A stretch of 64,000 bases of DNA from positions 1 through 64,000 of the forward strand of contig CAZHCA010000022.1 of NCBI GenBank assembly GCA_964530825.1, in the 5' to 3' direction. The translations under genes and the position numbers were made by a program. This document shows positions 53,001 through 61,219 of this stretch, in pieces; positions within the stretch are counted from its first letter, which is position 1, and every line of letters begins with the position of its first letter. Under the pieces are notes generated by a model. The model was not told the origin of the DNA and ran no database searches. It was given only the letters and a program-made list of their open reading frames with translations. This DNA is from CAZHCA01 sp964530825 (lineage in GTDB: Bacteria > Bacteroidota > Bacteroidia > Chitinophagales > Saprospiraceae).

Positions 53001-55699
53001 TGCGCGACTACGAAAACTGTGATCAGAAGGTGTCCGTTCATCTGCCTGATTGCAATGGTATCAACTGCCCGATCGGCCAGGTAAAAGCCAGTAATCTGGA
53101 ATGCCATGGTGAAGGAAGGTATTCGGTTACCCTCGATGCCGAAGTATTTCGCCCGGAGACTTACCTGGTGATCAGCTTCAATGATATACGCAAAGAAATT
53201 CAAGCCGGAGAATTGCCTATCCGGCTCGATTTCGAATCCGCTGCCAATGCTGCCGTAGAGGTATTCGAGATCTGTACCGCCGACGCACCCGGCAATTGCT
53301 GCCGCCGGCTGGAAGTGAAGCTCGACTGCAATTCCGGCGATTGCCACATCGGCGCCCTAAAAACCGAGATTATAGACTGCGAAGGGGATAGCTTCAGCTT
53401 ACTCTTGAATTTCAGCCATGCCAATGTTTCCGATAGCTTCCGGCTTATGGTGGCTGGCGAGTGGGCCGCATCTTATAGCTATGAGGACCTTCCCATAAAA
53501 ATTGGTCCCCTGCCCCTCCGCAATGCCAACCGGCAGTACATCATCGCCGCGCAGGATAACCAATCCCTCAACTGCGTTGCACGCAAGATCATCGAAGCAC
53601 CGGATTGCAAAAAGCCAAGTTGCGCTTTCGAAGACCTTTGGGCTGAAACCACCGATTGCAATGATCAAGAGCGCTTTTACGTAGAAGTGGGGCTGGGGGC
53701 AGATGAACGTGCCGGACTCGGCTACCTCATCTTTGCCAACGGACGCATGTTCGGGCCATATCAATATGGTCAAAACCGGTTGAAAATCGGCCCGTTTTTC
53801 GGCGATGACCGACGTGGCGTCGACCTGCTGGTGGTAGATATGGAAGATCCCACCTGCTTCGGTCACCGTTTTCTGAAAGCACCCGATTGCGATTATGACG
53901 ACTACTGCATCCTAGATGACTTCACCTTGAAAGCAACCGAATGCCTGAACGATGGAGGCTATGAATTGCTGGTGGATTTTGATGCCGATGATGCCGATGA
54001 TCGATTCTTTAACCTCTTCCAGGGCGACGCTTACCTGGGCACCTATAGCTTGTACGAACTACCAGTGCACATCACCTTTACGACCGATCGCAACGCCACT
54101 GTTCCTTTCCGAATCTGTCTTTTCGACGATGAGGACGACGACGGCGGCGATGAGGACGACGACGACGACGGCGATGACGACGACGACGGCGGCGATGACG
54201 ACGACGACGGCGATGAGGACGACGACGGCGATGAGGACGACGACGACGGCGATGAGGACGACGACGACGGCGATGAGGACGACGACGGCGATGAGGACGA
54301 CGACGACGGCGATGAGGACGACGACGACGGCGATGGTGATGGCGATGATGACTTAGACAACCCAGAAGGAGGTGTGCGTGGCAATGTGGAAGAATGCTGT
54401 AAAACTTTCCAGGTAACTTTGCCGAGTTGCACCACGCCTTGCGAGCCATTGAATGCTCATTTTGAAGCAGGTGTCTGCGAAGATGACCACTTTACGGCCA
54501 TTCTAAAAATTGAAGGCCCGGTGAGCGGCCTGCCGCTCCACGCCATCGTCCAAGAAACCAACGACACCTTCCTGTTACAAACCAGGGAGACCGAAATTGG
54601 ACCGCTGCCCCAGGATGGTAGTGGACGTTATACCGTAATTGTCTATAATCCCAACATCGAGCGTTGCATCACCCGCCTTATCCTCATGCCCTCCCTTTGC
54701 GGTGGAGAGGAAGTATGGCCGGGCGATGCCAACCTCGACAACCAGGCCAACCATTTTGATTTGATCAATATTGGCATTGCTTTTGGCAGTGAGGGGCCGG
54801 GACGCAACGATCGCTCCGGTGTGTGGGCCGGCATCCCTGCCGCCAACTGGCCCGACTTCTTTGCCGACGGTCTCAACTACAAGCATGCCGACGCCAATGG
54901 CGACGGCCGCATCAACGAGGGTGACGTAGCGGTTCTGCAACGCAATTACGGAGAAAATAACGGCCTAGCCGTCGACGTGGCGGTACCGGAGGCTGCCGAG
55001 TTCAACCCGACCGTTTACCTCAACCTCCCAGAACAGGGTGAATTACCGCCGGGTGCTGAGTTTGAAATACCGATCTATATCGCCGAACCCGACAACCCGC
55101 TGGTCGATGTCTACGGACTGGCTTTTACTATCGAGTTCGACCCTGAGCTCATCAGCGCCACTGATTTAGAGATCCATTATCCTACGAGCTGGCTGGGCGC
55201 CCAGGGCGTAAACCTAATCACTATCGACAAGGTCTTTCCGGCAGAGGGGCGTATCGAGATTGGCCTCTCGCGCACCGACCAGAACAACGTGAGTGGCTAC
55301 GGACCGGTGGCTTATATGCGCGGCATTATCGACGATATTGTCGGATTTAATCACGAAGAGGTCCAAATCAGCAGTGCCTCGGCCATGAATACAGCCCGCG
55401 ACATGATCCCGCTGAAGGTAGGCCGCGCCCCTGCCGAAGAGCCGGAGGATGCCGACAAGGAATTGGTGGAAGAATCAACTATTCTCTACCCCAACCCGGT
55501 CAGCAACCTACTGCGCGTCAGCAACAACCTGGGGCTACCGGTACACCAGATGGAGATGCTCGACCTTAGTGGCGCCCCCATTGGCCTACAGACCCGCGGC
55601 GAGAACCGAATCGACCTCCGTTCAATACCGGCAGGCATCTACATCGTACGTCTCCATGTTGGCGACTACATCCTATACAAAAAAGTAATTAAGCATTAG
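50081..55699 (+). CDS. 1872-residue T9SS protein of 13 cysteine-rich modules with an acidic loop, dockerin and cohesin-like domains
   Basis: A signal peptide ends at SRA|QEL (residue 26). An N-terminal domain (27-205) is followed by 13 tandem modules of about 95-110 residues (209 to about 1540). Each opens with a Cys and a short hydrophobic run (CSIRNLEVK, CKIENLEAYY, CPIDNLEVK, CHIGALKTE and so on) and many hold a C-x(7-9)-CC loop. In module 12 that loop is replaced by about 80 Asp/Glu/Gly residues (1349-1426). A dockerin-like pair follows (WPGDANLDNQ, ADANGDGRINEGDVAVLQRN, 1546-1625), then a cohesin-like domain (about 1640-1790) and a T9SS sorting domain (LYPNPVSNLLRVSN, 1802-1872). Probably a surface or matrix protein that binds calcium. 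No known family is claimed for the modules. A TTTG-like box (CACTTTTG, 50039) lies upstream. Confidence 0.88.
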   Translation: MTMNKMLRTNTLLTFLLLLAWQWSRAQELCLDFEQFEYDSAIGAESDYEPGDFVFFENGINVFLDNFLYTNGNTGFWNVVGYHADSINLNIPFGKGAFAFISNINVRFDFSQAPADIRTVCFDFWDGGGEENIAINGIGPFPAQTLKDLDFATLFPDLDIDLRIADSSNSGFVSAGTLCVTGNISSLTIGGQEFGLDNLCATTADPNTCSIRNLEVKPEPCTPDDVFYAQLAFEFDNPGNAGYGVQVNGVVVDTLSYDEAPRVGPLEVNAAGNYTFWVYDLENPNCGQRVVLDTFPCNAGCYVENIKAHYSICKDDSIDVYLDFDYLSTNAADNPNWQLVINNAGILEFENKDLPLTLTLPQDLLSAADALRFEVCAQNRPLNFPCCLEGFFDFRDCNSTTCKIENLEAYYTNCEDDDDDKLELYVDFDYQPATTSDNPKFILSLQGEPFFDFSQKDLPLEVDLPDRFLSTNEALKVEVCGLNNGVETCCAAREAFFRVCEDTCPIDNLEVKAFECLPGGKYNIKVDFDLNDDLAGSDTRFLVEVDGTAYGPISINRLPYTVENAPVFTEALTFPVAVYLERDTLCRLEKQSYRPNCDPSTCFLNSVGATIKRCYDDGSYDIQVGASFDYGINIDPGTELKVWIDGVEKGTFKVDQFPVSLEKVPILTDALFFEVGLSVAGNDTCSVTALIDKPENCTDTCAVVGVEASITNCYEGSLYDLKIAPVINPKIILIPEAQFEVWIDGQNYGVFFLYEFPLLIESYPIQTEAATIEVGVNLAGEDCEGKNQLRKPATCPLACPIGPARFTLTDCAEGDDDEIKYFVLLEAPVYDSAAQLVIESENGFRETFQAGELPYVFDFYSDDPGDQITFFLCSENDSEDCCQKAELTLNCGSLGDCPLVALEAEAKNCYDNGSYDFSLDLAIKDDQEVNPETPVEILIEGERYGLFPIKDFPLLLEQVPVNTSALDVSVGVVLRDYENCDQKVSVHLPDCNGINCPIGQVKASNLECHGEGRYSVTLDAEVFRPETYLVISFNDIRKEIQAGELPIRLDFESAANAAVEVFEICTADAPGNCCRRLEVKLDCNSGDCHIGALKTEIIDCEGDSFSLLLNFSHANVSDSFRLMVAGEWAASYSYEDLPIKIGPLPLRNANRQYIIAAQDNQSLNCVARKIIEAPDCKKPSCAFEDLWAETTDCNDQERFYVEVGLGADERAGLGYLIFANGRMFGPYQYGQNRLKIGPFFGDDRRGVDLLVVDMEDPTCFGHRFLKAPDCDYDDYCILDDFTLKATECLNDGGYELLVDFDADDADDRFFNLFQGDAYLGTYSLYELPVHITFTTDRNATVPFRICLFDDEDDDGGDEDDDDDGDDDDDGGDDDDDGDEDDDGDEDDDDGDEDDDDGDEDDDGDEDDDDGDEDDDDGDGDGDDDLDNPEGGVRGNVEECCKTFQVTLPSCTTPCEPLNAHFEAGVCEDDHFTAILKIEGPVSGLPLHAIVQETNDTFLLQTRETEIGPLPQDGSGRYTVIVYNPNIERCITRLILMPSLCGGEEVWPGDANLDNQANHFDLINIGIAFGSEGPGRNDRSGVWAGIPAANWPDFFADGLNYKHADANGDGRINEGDVAVLQRNYGENNGLAVDVAVPEAAEFNPTVYLNLPEQGELPPGAEFEIPIYIAEPDNPLVDVYGLAFTIEFDPELISATDLEIHYPTSWLGAQGVNLITIDKVFPAEGRIEIGLSRTDQNNVSGYGPVAYMRGIIDDIVGFNHEEVQISSASAMNTARDMIPLKVGRAPAEEPEDADKELVEESTILYPNPVSNLLRVSNNLGLPVHQMEMLDLSGAPIGLQTRGENRIDLRSIPAGIYIVRLHVGDYILYKKVIKH
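54199..54335 (+). repeat. Exact 60-base tandem duplication inside an Asp/Glu/Gly-coding repeat tract
   Basis: The tract 54125-54350 is built of GAY/GAG/GGC codons. Within it the bases 54211-54270 recur exactly as 54271-54330, and the period holds from about 54199 to 54335. Each 60-base unit is made of one 18-base and two 21-base sub-units (DEDDDG, DEDDDDG, DEDDDDG). The sub-unit lengths are multiples of three, so copy-number change keeps the frame. Confidence 0.9.
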
Positions 55700-55735
55700 A
55701 GCAGTAGTTATTTAAGCAACTTAGTGCAGATTCCG

Positions 55736-55769
55736 CAGCTGCCCTTATCGCAAGGGCAGCTGTTTTTTT
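55736..55769 (+). terminator. Rho-independent terminator of the 1872-residue protein gene
   Basis: CAGCTGCCCTT (55736-55746) and AAGGGCAGCTG (55752-55762) form a perfect 11-base stem around a 5-base loop, followed by seven Ts. It lies 37 bases past the stop. The minus-strand side has no T-run, so it does not stop the convergent lptD transcript. Confidence 0.95.
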
Positions 55770-55794
55770 GCGTATCCAAAACTGGCGACCGGGC

Positions 55795-58548
55795 CTAAAA
55801 GGTCGCCGTCCCGTCCACATTATTTCGCTGATAGGGTATTTTGATAAAGTCGAAGCTGCCCGGTTTCACCCGGATATTGAAGTTGTAAGTATTTCGTTGG
55901 GGAAACCAGTCGAAAGTGAGCTCCCAGCAGTGGAGATCGCGATAAAAGCCTACAGAAGGATAGGATATCCGTTTGTTACGAAAATCGTAGCCGAAGTTTC
56001 CCACATTGATCCCCCAGTTTTTGGTGAGCTGAATGCTACCACGAAAGTCGACGGTATGGGTTTGCAACTCGTATTCAATGGGGCCGCCGCTCAGCGCCTG
56101 CCAGTTGAACACGATATTGTGTGCGATCCGGAAGTTTTGGAATAGATCGTAGAAGCTTTGCAAGTTATCTTCCTGTTGGCGGCGCTCCCGACGTTCGCGC
56201 TCGCGGGTTTTGGCCTCTTCCTCTAGGTCGGTCACCACGCGCTGCTGCTCGCCCGTAAAGAGTTTCCGCAGCTTACTGATCGTAATGTTGGTGGTGAATC
56301 GCGCCTGGGCACGATCCAGCCGAACAAGCCGCCCTCTATCTTCAAGAACAGTCGTATTGATTCGCCGACCCTGGGCATTTTCGATGTAAGGGTCGAAAGC
56401 GGCATTTAGGTTGAGGATGGTGATACCCTCAAAAAAACGCGCCGTCCCGATCACTGTTACCGGACTCCACCGCAACGAATCGGCTGCGAAGTTATAATTG
56501 CCGTTCACCCGTAAGTTGTCGAAGAGTTTGATCTTGCGTTCGCCCTCTTTATCTCGTTCGCGCCGCGACCGCACCTTAGCCTCGAAAATATTATTAAACC
56601 CGTAACTGATCGCCATCTGTCGTCCCGATTGGGGCGGGCCACCGAAGATCCCCAACCCAAAGGTTGGGAAAGTCTGGGTTTGCTCCGGGAAACGCGAATC
56701 GGTAGGCAATTGGTCGAAGTAGTCCAGGCCGGAGTTGAGATAGTTCGGAGCGAATACAAAAGATAAACTCGGCTTGATGATATGGCGCAGGCCACGGATC
56801 AGGCCATTGCCGCGAAAACGCAGCGTACCGAAGATTTGGGTATTCACCCCTACGCTGGCCGAATATTGCCGGAAGGCCCGAAAACCCCAAAGGGTGTCGG
56901 TCAGCACCTGTCCGAAATCAGTGGTATCCATGACGATCTGAAAGTCGGTAGAGTCTTCGGGATTGAAGATGGTATCAGTTTCGATGGTCGGCGTGTCGTC
57001 GAAAGCATAATCCAGGGAGCGCCAATTCCAGGTCTCCTCGTAATTGACACTGGGCACCACGTTGAGGTAGCGCAATAATTTGAAGGAGGTATTCAAACTC
57101 ATTCGTTGGTTCACCCCGAATTCGGCGCTCTCCAGGGCTTGATTGGTGAACAGGGCGGTATCGGGCACCTGAATGCGGTTACGCGCTTCGGCCGAGTACT
57201 GCATCACAATTTCTTCGTACCAGCGCCGACCGCCGCTGCTGACCTCACGCTCGAAAGGATTGATAGAGGAAGTCACAAAACGCAGATTGGGAAAATTAAT
57301 CGTCACGTTGCGCGTCCGGGTGTTTTGGCTGTGATTGAAAGCGGCGGTAAAATTGAAGGGTCTATTCAGCCAGTTTTTCGTAAAAGTCATGTTCGAGTTC
57401 AGCTGGTTCTCGAACACGTTATTGGCATCGTTATTGACGATGCTCTGGTAGTTGTTGGTCTGCAGGTTGATCGAGCCCCCAAAAGTATTGGTGGGGTGGG
57501 CAGTGGCATCCTGGCGGTGACTCCAGTTGAGCGAAAAAGATTCGACGTTGGTAAAGGTGGCGTCAGGTAGCTCGCGCCGCTGGGAATTAAAGCCGATACG
57601 AAAGTTGCCATTGTAACGATAACGCTGGCGGTAGCGAGCCGAGGCTCTGATTCCCCAGGATCCCTTCAGGTAAATATCACTGGTCAATGCCAGGTTGAAC
57701 GTCTCGCCAATAGGAAAAAACCAGCCCACATCGCGCAATCCGAAGCCAAGCTGATTGGAATACTCAAAATCGCGCGGGAAGAGCAAACCGGTCGAACGCC
57801 CGCTGGAAATCGGAAAAAACCCGAACGGCAGCCAGATAGGCGTGGGGACATCCATAATTTCCATTTGCGAAGGGCCCACCACCACTACCTTGTTGGGGAC
57901 TACTTTCTGCTTATTGCTGCGAATGCCGAAGTGCGGATGGTCGGCCGTGCAGGTGGTAAAGATCGCGTCTTGGCTATAGATGACGTCTTCGGCCCGGCTC
58001 TTCGTGTCACCGCCCACGTACTTGGTTTTGTTACCCCGCACAATTACATCTTGTTGCTGACTGACTACATCGTAGATGATACCGCGCTCGGTTTCGAAAT
58101 TGTAGCGCATCTTACCCATTTGGAATTCCTGGTCGCCGTCTTTAAAGGTAGGCAGCCCTGCCAGCCGGCCGGTGCTGTCGGGCAGGCCTTCGGCCGTAGC
58201 AATGCTTTCTTCCCAGTTGAGCACAATAAAGTCGGCCGAGAGGGACATATTGGTGTAGGTGACGATAGCATCGCCGAAGAGGTAGATCTCTTTTTTGATA
58301 TTATCGATGATCATGGAGTCGCGAGCATCGTATTGTACGGGTGCGTCGAGGCTATCAGAAGACAGGCGAATCTGCTGTAAATTCCGCCGGGTAGTATCGG
58401 TAAAAAAAGCCAGTGAATCGGTACCTAGAGAATCCGCACCGGGAGCATCAGCGGGGTTTGCCAGTACGGTGGTATCGGTGGATTGAGCAAAAAGTTGATA
58501 ACCTGCAAGCAGAATGATGAAAATTATGTATCGCCTTCTTGTACCCAA
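55795..58548 (-). CDS. lptD: LPS-assembly outer-membrane protein LptD family
   Basis: 917 residues, signal peptide ending at LFA|QST. An N-terminal LptA/OstA-like jelly roll (about 65-230: DSMIIDNIKKEIYLFGDAIV, ADFIVLNWEESIATAEG) precedes a large beta-barrel (about 240-917), with PIWLPFGFFPISSGRSTGLL at the junction, the usual LptD boundary region. LptD inserts lipopolysaccharide into the outer leaflet. The only near start is TTG at 58546-58548, before GTRRRYIIFIILLAGY. No in-frame ATG occurs between the upstream stop (58581) and the signal peptide. Residues near 800 contain an unusual Arg/Glu-rich charged run. The gene is divergent from the amidase (83 bases between starts). Confidence 0.92.
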   Translation of the reverse strand: MGTRRRYIIFIILLAGYQLFAQSTDTTVLANPADAPGADSLGTDSLAFFTDTTRRNLQQIRLSSDSLDAPVQYDARDSMIIDNIKKEIYLFGDAIVTYTNMSLSADFIVLNWEESIATAEGLPDSTGRLAGLPTFKDGDQEFQMGKMRYNFETERGIIYDVVSQQQDVIVRGNKTKYVGGDTKSRAEDVIYSQDAIFTTCTADHPHFGIRSNKQKVVPNKVVVVGPSQMEIMDVPTPIWLPFGFFPISSGRSTGLLFPRDFEYSNQLGFGLRDVGWFFPIGETFNLALTSDIYLKGSWGIRASARYRQRYRYNGNFRIGFNSQRRELPDATFTNVESFSLNWSHRQDATAHPTNTFGGSINLQTNNYQSIVNNDANNVFENQLNSNMTFTKNWLNRPFNFTAAFNHSQNTRTRNVTINFPNLRFVTSSINPFEREVSSGGRRWYEEIVMQYSAEARNRIQVPDTALFTNQALESAEFGVNQRMSLNTSFKLLRYLNVVPSVNYEETWNWRSLDYAFDDTPTIETDTIFNPEDSTDFQIVMDTTDFGQVLTDTLWGFRAFRQYSASVGVNTQIFGTLRFRGNGLIRGLRHIIKPSLSFVFAPNYLNSGLDYFDQLPTDSRFPEQTQTFPTFGLGIFGGPPQSGRQMAISYGFNNIFEAKVRSRRERDKEGERKIKLFDNLRVNGNYNFAADSLRWSPVTVIGTARFFEGITILNLNAAFDPYIENAQGRRINTTVLEDRGRLVRLDRAQARFTTNITISKLRKLFTGEQQRVVTDLEEEAKTRERERRERRQQEDNLQSFYDLFQNFRIAHNIVFNWQALSGGPIEYELQTHTVDFRGSIQLTKNWGINVGNFGYDFRNKRISYPSVGFYRDLHCWELTFDWFPQRNTYNFNIRVKPGSFDFIKIPYQRNNVDGTATF

Positions 58549-58631
58549 TGGATGAAATGCCTTAAATTGTGGGAAAATCTAGAAATAATCGCTCCTCAGA
58601 AGGGTAATAAGCAAATAATTTATTCAACTCC

Positions 58632-60005
58632 ATGATGCCGCGATCCCTATTGCAAACGTCCTTTTCCTCCGAGACGCCGCTAATTGCCTCTGCTTTTAAC
58701 ATATCTTTTACGGTCGTGCTGGCCGCCTGGATATTAGTCCTGCCGGCCCGGGCAAGCAGCTTAGCGCCTACCACCGATACCACGGAGTCGGCCAAAGTTA
58801 TCAATCCTGCGGAAAAACCCGCCCATGAATACGCGATAAAAACTGTCGTGATCGATCCGGGTCATGGTGGGCACGATCCGGGGTGCCTGGGGGGACATTC
58901 GCGCGAGAAACATTTAGCCCTGGCCATCGGGCTAAAATTCGCCGACTTCCTGCGCACTGCCTACCCCCACTTGCAAGTCATCCTTACCCGCGATCATGAC
59001 GTGTTCATCCCGCTTTACGAACGGGCCGCCATCGCCAATCGCAACAATGCCGACCTCTTTGTCTCTATTCATTGTAATTTCATGCCCGGCTCAAGTGCCA
59101 CCCGCGGTACGGAGACCTATGTCATGGGCTTACACACCGCCGAACACAACTTAAATGTAGCCAAACGAGAAAACTCGGCTATTTTGCTGGAAGACAACTA
59201 CGAGCAAAACTACGACTACGACCCCAACTCGCCCGAGGGCCACATCATGCTGAGCATGTTCCAAAATGCCTTTCTCGAGCAAAGCATCCTTTTTGCCGAG
59301 GCTGTTGAGAACAAATTTGCCGACCACGCCAACCGCAAGAGCCGCGGAGTAAAGCAAGCCGGATTCGTAGTCCTCAAAGAAACAACCATGCCCAGCGTGC
59401 TGGTCGAAACCGGCTTTCTCAGCAACCGGCGCGAAGAGGCTTTTCTCATGTCTGCCGACGGGCAGCGGGTCGTCGCCGAAGCCATGCTGCAAGCCTTTAC
59501 TGACTATTTACAAGAAGTATCCTCGGCCGCCTTTCAACCCGGAAAAGTAGCGCCCCAACAACAAGCGGCGGCATCCCCGGCCGTTGCCGTACCCGCTACG
59601 CCGTCGGCGGTACCGGTGGTCAACAAAACCGTCCAGAAAGAACAACAACCCAACACCCAGGCCGGCTCCTTCAATCCTTACGAATCGGCTGTACCCCCGT
59701 CCACTACGCCAAAATCGGTGCTCCCCGAACCCGCAGTACAAATCGAATTTTGTGTACAGCTCGCGGCCGCACAAGAACCCCAGGACACCCAAAATGGAAA
59801 ATGGCACGATATCCCTTACCTGGTAGAAGTTGTACAGGAAAATAATTTGTACAAGTACCTGGCACGCAATTTCGCCTCCTTGCAACATGCCCAGTCGGCT
59901 AGGGAAGAATTGCAGCAAATGGGATTCACCGACGCCTTCCTCGTGGCCTATTACAATGGCGGACGCATCTCTTTAAAGGAGGCCAAATCACTGCTCGGAC
60001 TGTAG
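58632..60005 (+). CDS. Periplasmic N-acetylmuramoyl-L-alanine amidase with C-terminal SPOR-like domain
   Basis: 457 residues. A hydrophobic N-terminus serves for export. The amidase_3 domain (about 75-300) shows the zinc-binding His in VIDPGHGGHDPG, the Glu in GGHSREKHLAL, the second His in FVSIHCNFM and the catalytic Glu in PSVLVETGFLSNRREE. It cuts the amide bond between MurNAc and the peptide stem. A Pro/Gln/Ala linker (about 310-370) leads to a C-terminal SPOR-like domain (FCVQLAAAQEP, ending LVAYYNGGRISLKEA), which likely targets septal denuded glycan. It begins next to lptD and is followed by mlaD 76 bases later. Confidence 0.92.
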   Translation: MMPRSLLQTSFSSETPLIASAFNISFTVVLAAWILVLPARASSLAPTTDTTESAKVINPAEKPAHEYAIKTVVIDPGHGGHDPGCLGGHSREKHLALAIGLKFADFLRTAYPHLQVILTRDHDVFIPLYERAAIANRNNADLFVSIHCNFMPGSSATRGTETYVMGLHTAEHNLNVAKRENSAILLEDNYEQNYDYDPNSPEGHIMLSMFQNAFLEQSILFAEAVENKFADHANRKSRGVKQAGFVVLKETTMPSVLVETGFLSNRREEAFLMSADGQRVVAEAMLQAFTDYLQEVSSAAFQPGKVAPQQQAAASPAVAVPATPSAVPVVNKTVQKEQQPNTQAGSFNPYESAVPPSTTPKSVLPEPAVQIEFCVQLAAAQEPQDTQNGKWHDIPYLVEVVQENNLYKYLARNFASLQHAQSAREELQQMGFTDAFLVAYYNGGRISLKEAKSLLGL

Positions 60006-60053
60006 GTAGGACAACCTAATCCCCCCTAACCGCGTTCTACCAAAGTATTTTTT

Positions 60054-60061
60054 TACATTTG
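60054..60061 (+). promoter_or_regulatory. -7 promoter box of mlaD
   Basis: TACATTTG matches TAnnTTTG exactly, 20 bases before the ATG. Spacing to the start is like that of the other boxes here. mlaD may thus be expressed independently of the upstream amidase gene. Confidence 0.5.
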
Positions 60062-60081
60062 GAGCGCACAAACCAAATGAT

Positions 60082-61107
60082 ATGTCTAGAGAAGTTCGAG
60101 TGGCACTACTTGCCATCGTCGCCATTGCCCTCACCTACGGAGGCTACAAATTTATCCGCGGAAAAAATGTCCTCGTAAATACCAATGTCTATTACGCTAA
60201 ATACAATAGTGTGGATGGAATGCGCTTATCTACGCCGGTTAATATCAATGGCGTACAGGTAGGTTTCGTGTCTGATATCCAGCTCGACCGAATCAAAGAT
60301 GAAGTGGTCGTCACCTTCGACTTGAAAAGCAATACCCGTATTCCCAAAGACGCTGTGGCCATCATCAAAGCCGATGGCTTCATGGGTGGCAAATTGGTAG
60401 AAATTGAATACGATGCCCCCTGTACCGATGCCAACTGTGCCAAAAGCGGGGATTATATCGAAGGGCGACTGCTCGGCATGCTAGGTACCTTCTTCCCCGA
60501 AGAGGACCTGGGAAATTACCTGGTAGCCGTACGGCAAGCCTTGAAAGAGGTTACCGACACCCTCACCAGGCGCTTTCTCAGCGAAGACTCCGATAATGCC
60601 ATCGCCAACAGCTTACGCGACCTCGAATCGACCATGGCCAACCTCGACGCCAGTTCGGCCCGACTCAACGGACTGATCGCCGGCTCATCGAGTGATATCC
60701 AGGGCACCATCAGTAACCTGCGGGGTATTACCGACAACCTCGAGGCCAGCAATGCAGACATCGGTCGCTTGATCAGCAATACCAGCCAGTTCAGCGAACA
60801 GTTGACCGAAGTGGAACTGAAGCGGACCCTGCAGGAGGTGGAAACGACTATTACCAATTTGAAATCGACCCTGGACGAGGCCGACCGCGCCATTGCGGGC
60901 GTCGCCGATGTGGTGGATATGGCTAAATCGGGCGATGGTACCCTCGGTAAGCTACTACAGGACGAACAGCTCTACAACAACCTGGAGGATTTATCCCACG
61001 CCATCGATTCCCTCGCCAGCGACCTGCAAGAACGCCCCTACCGCTACGTGCCGCTCATGAGCCGGAACCGGGTCAAGCGTTACGACCGCAAGGACGCCAA
61101 GGAGTAG
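60082..61107 (+). CDS. mlaD: MlaD family lipid-transport protein
   Basis: 341 residues. One N-terminal membrane helix (REVRVALLAIVAIALTYGGY), then an MCE/MlaD domain (about 38-115: VYYAKYNSVDGMRLSTPVNI, NGVQVGFVSDI, ADGFMGGKLVEIE), then a long coiled-coil tail (about 150-330) rich in Leu/Asp/Ser heptads, ending in Arg/Lys-rich residues. MCE proteins form hexameric rings that carry phospholipids between the membranes. mlaE, mlaF and the rest are not in the window. The neighbouring lptD, amidase, murB and ABC genes make an envelope cluster. Confidence 0.92.
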   Translation: MSREVRVALLAIVAIALTYGGYKFIRGKNVLVNTNVYYAKYNSVDGMRLSTPVNINGVQVGFVSDIQLDRIKDEVVVTFDLKSNTRIPKDAVAIIKADGFMGGKLVEIEYDAPCTDANCAKSGDYIEGRLLGMLGTFFPEEDLGNYLVAVRQALKEVTDTLTRRFLSEDSDNAIANSLRDLESTMANLDASSARLNGLIAGSSSDIQGTISNLRGITDNLEASNADIGRLISNTSQFSEQLTEVELKRTLQEVETTITNLKSTLDEADRAIAGVADVVDMAKSGDGTLGKLLQDEQLYNNLEDLSHAIDSLASDLQERPYRYVPLMSRNRVKRYDRKDAKE

Positions 61108-61219
61108 TAAGCCCCGCAGGTCTGCATCCCACACTTCTTTTCCCTTTTGCAAATAACAGCAAAGGAGTAATTCAAAACGGAAGACTTGCCACCTGCGGAC
61201 GCTCATGATGCCAGGGAAG

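Noticed and set aside
54199..54335. Could the 60-base repeat be a CRISPR array?
   Set aside because: Units abut without unique spacers, keep the reading frame of the surrounding gene and there are no cas genes.
54043..54435. Minus-strand Ser/Pro-rich and Arg/His-rich open frames over the acidic repeat tract
   Set aside because: They are direct reverse-complement products of the GAC/GAT/GGC repeat and have no start-site or family support.
61114..61198. CCGCAGGT and ACCTGCGG as a terminator pair between mlaD and murB
   Set aside because: Only eight bases pair across a 69-base loop and there is no T-run; likely chance.
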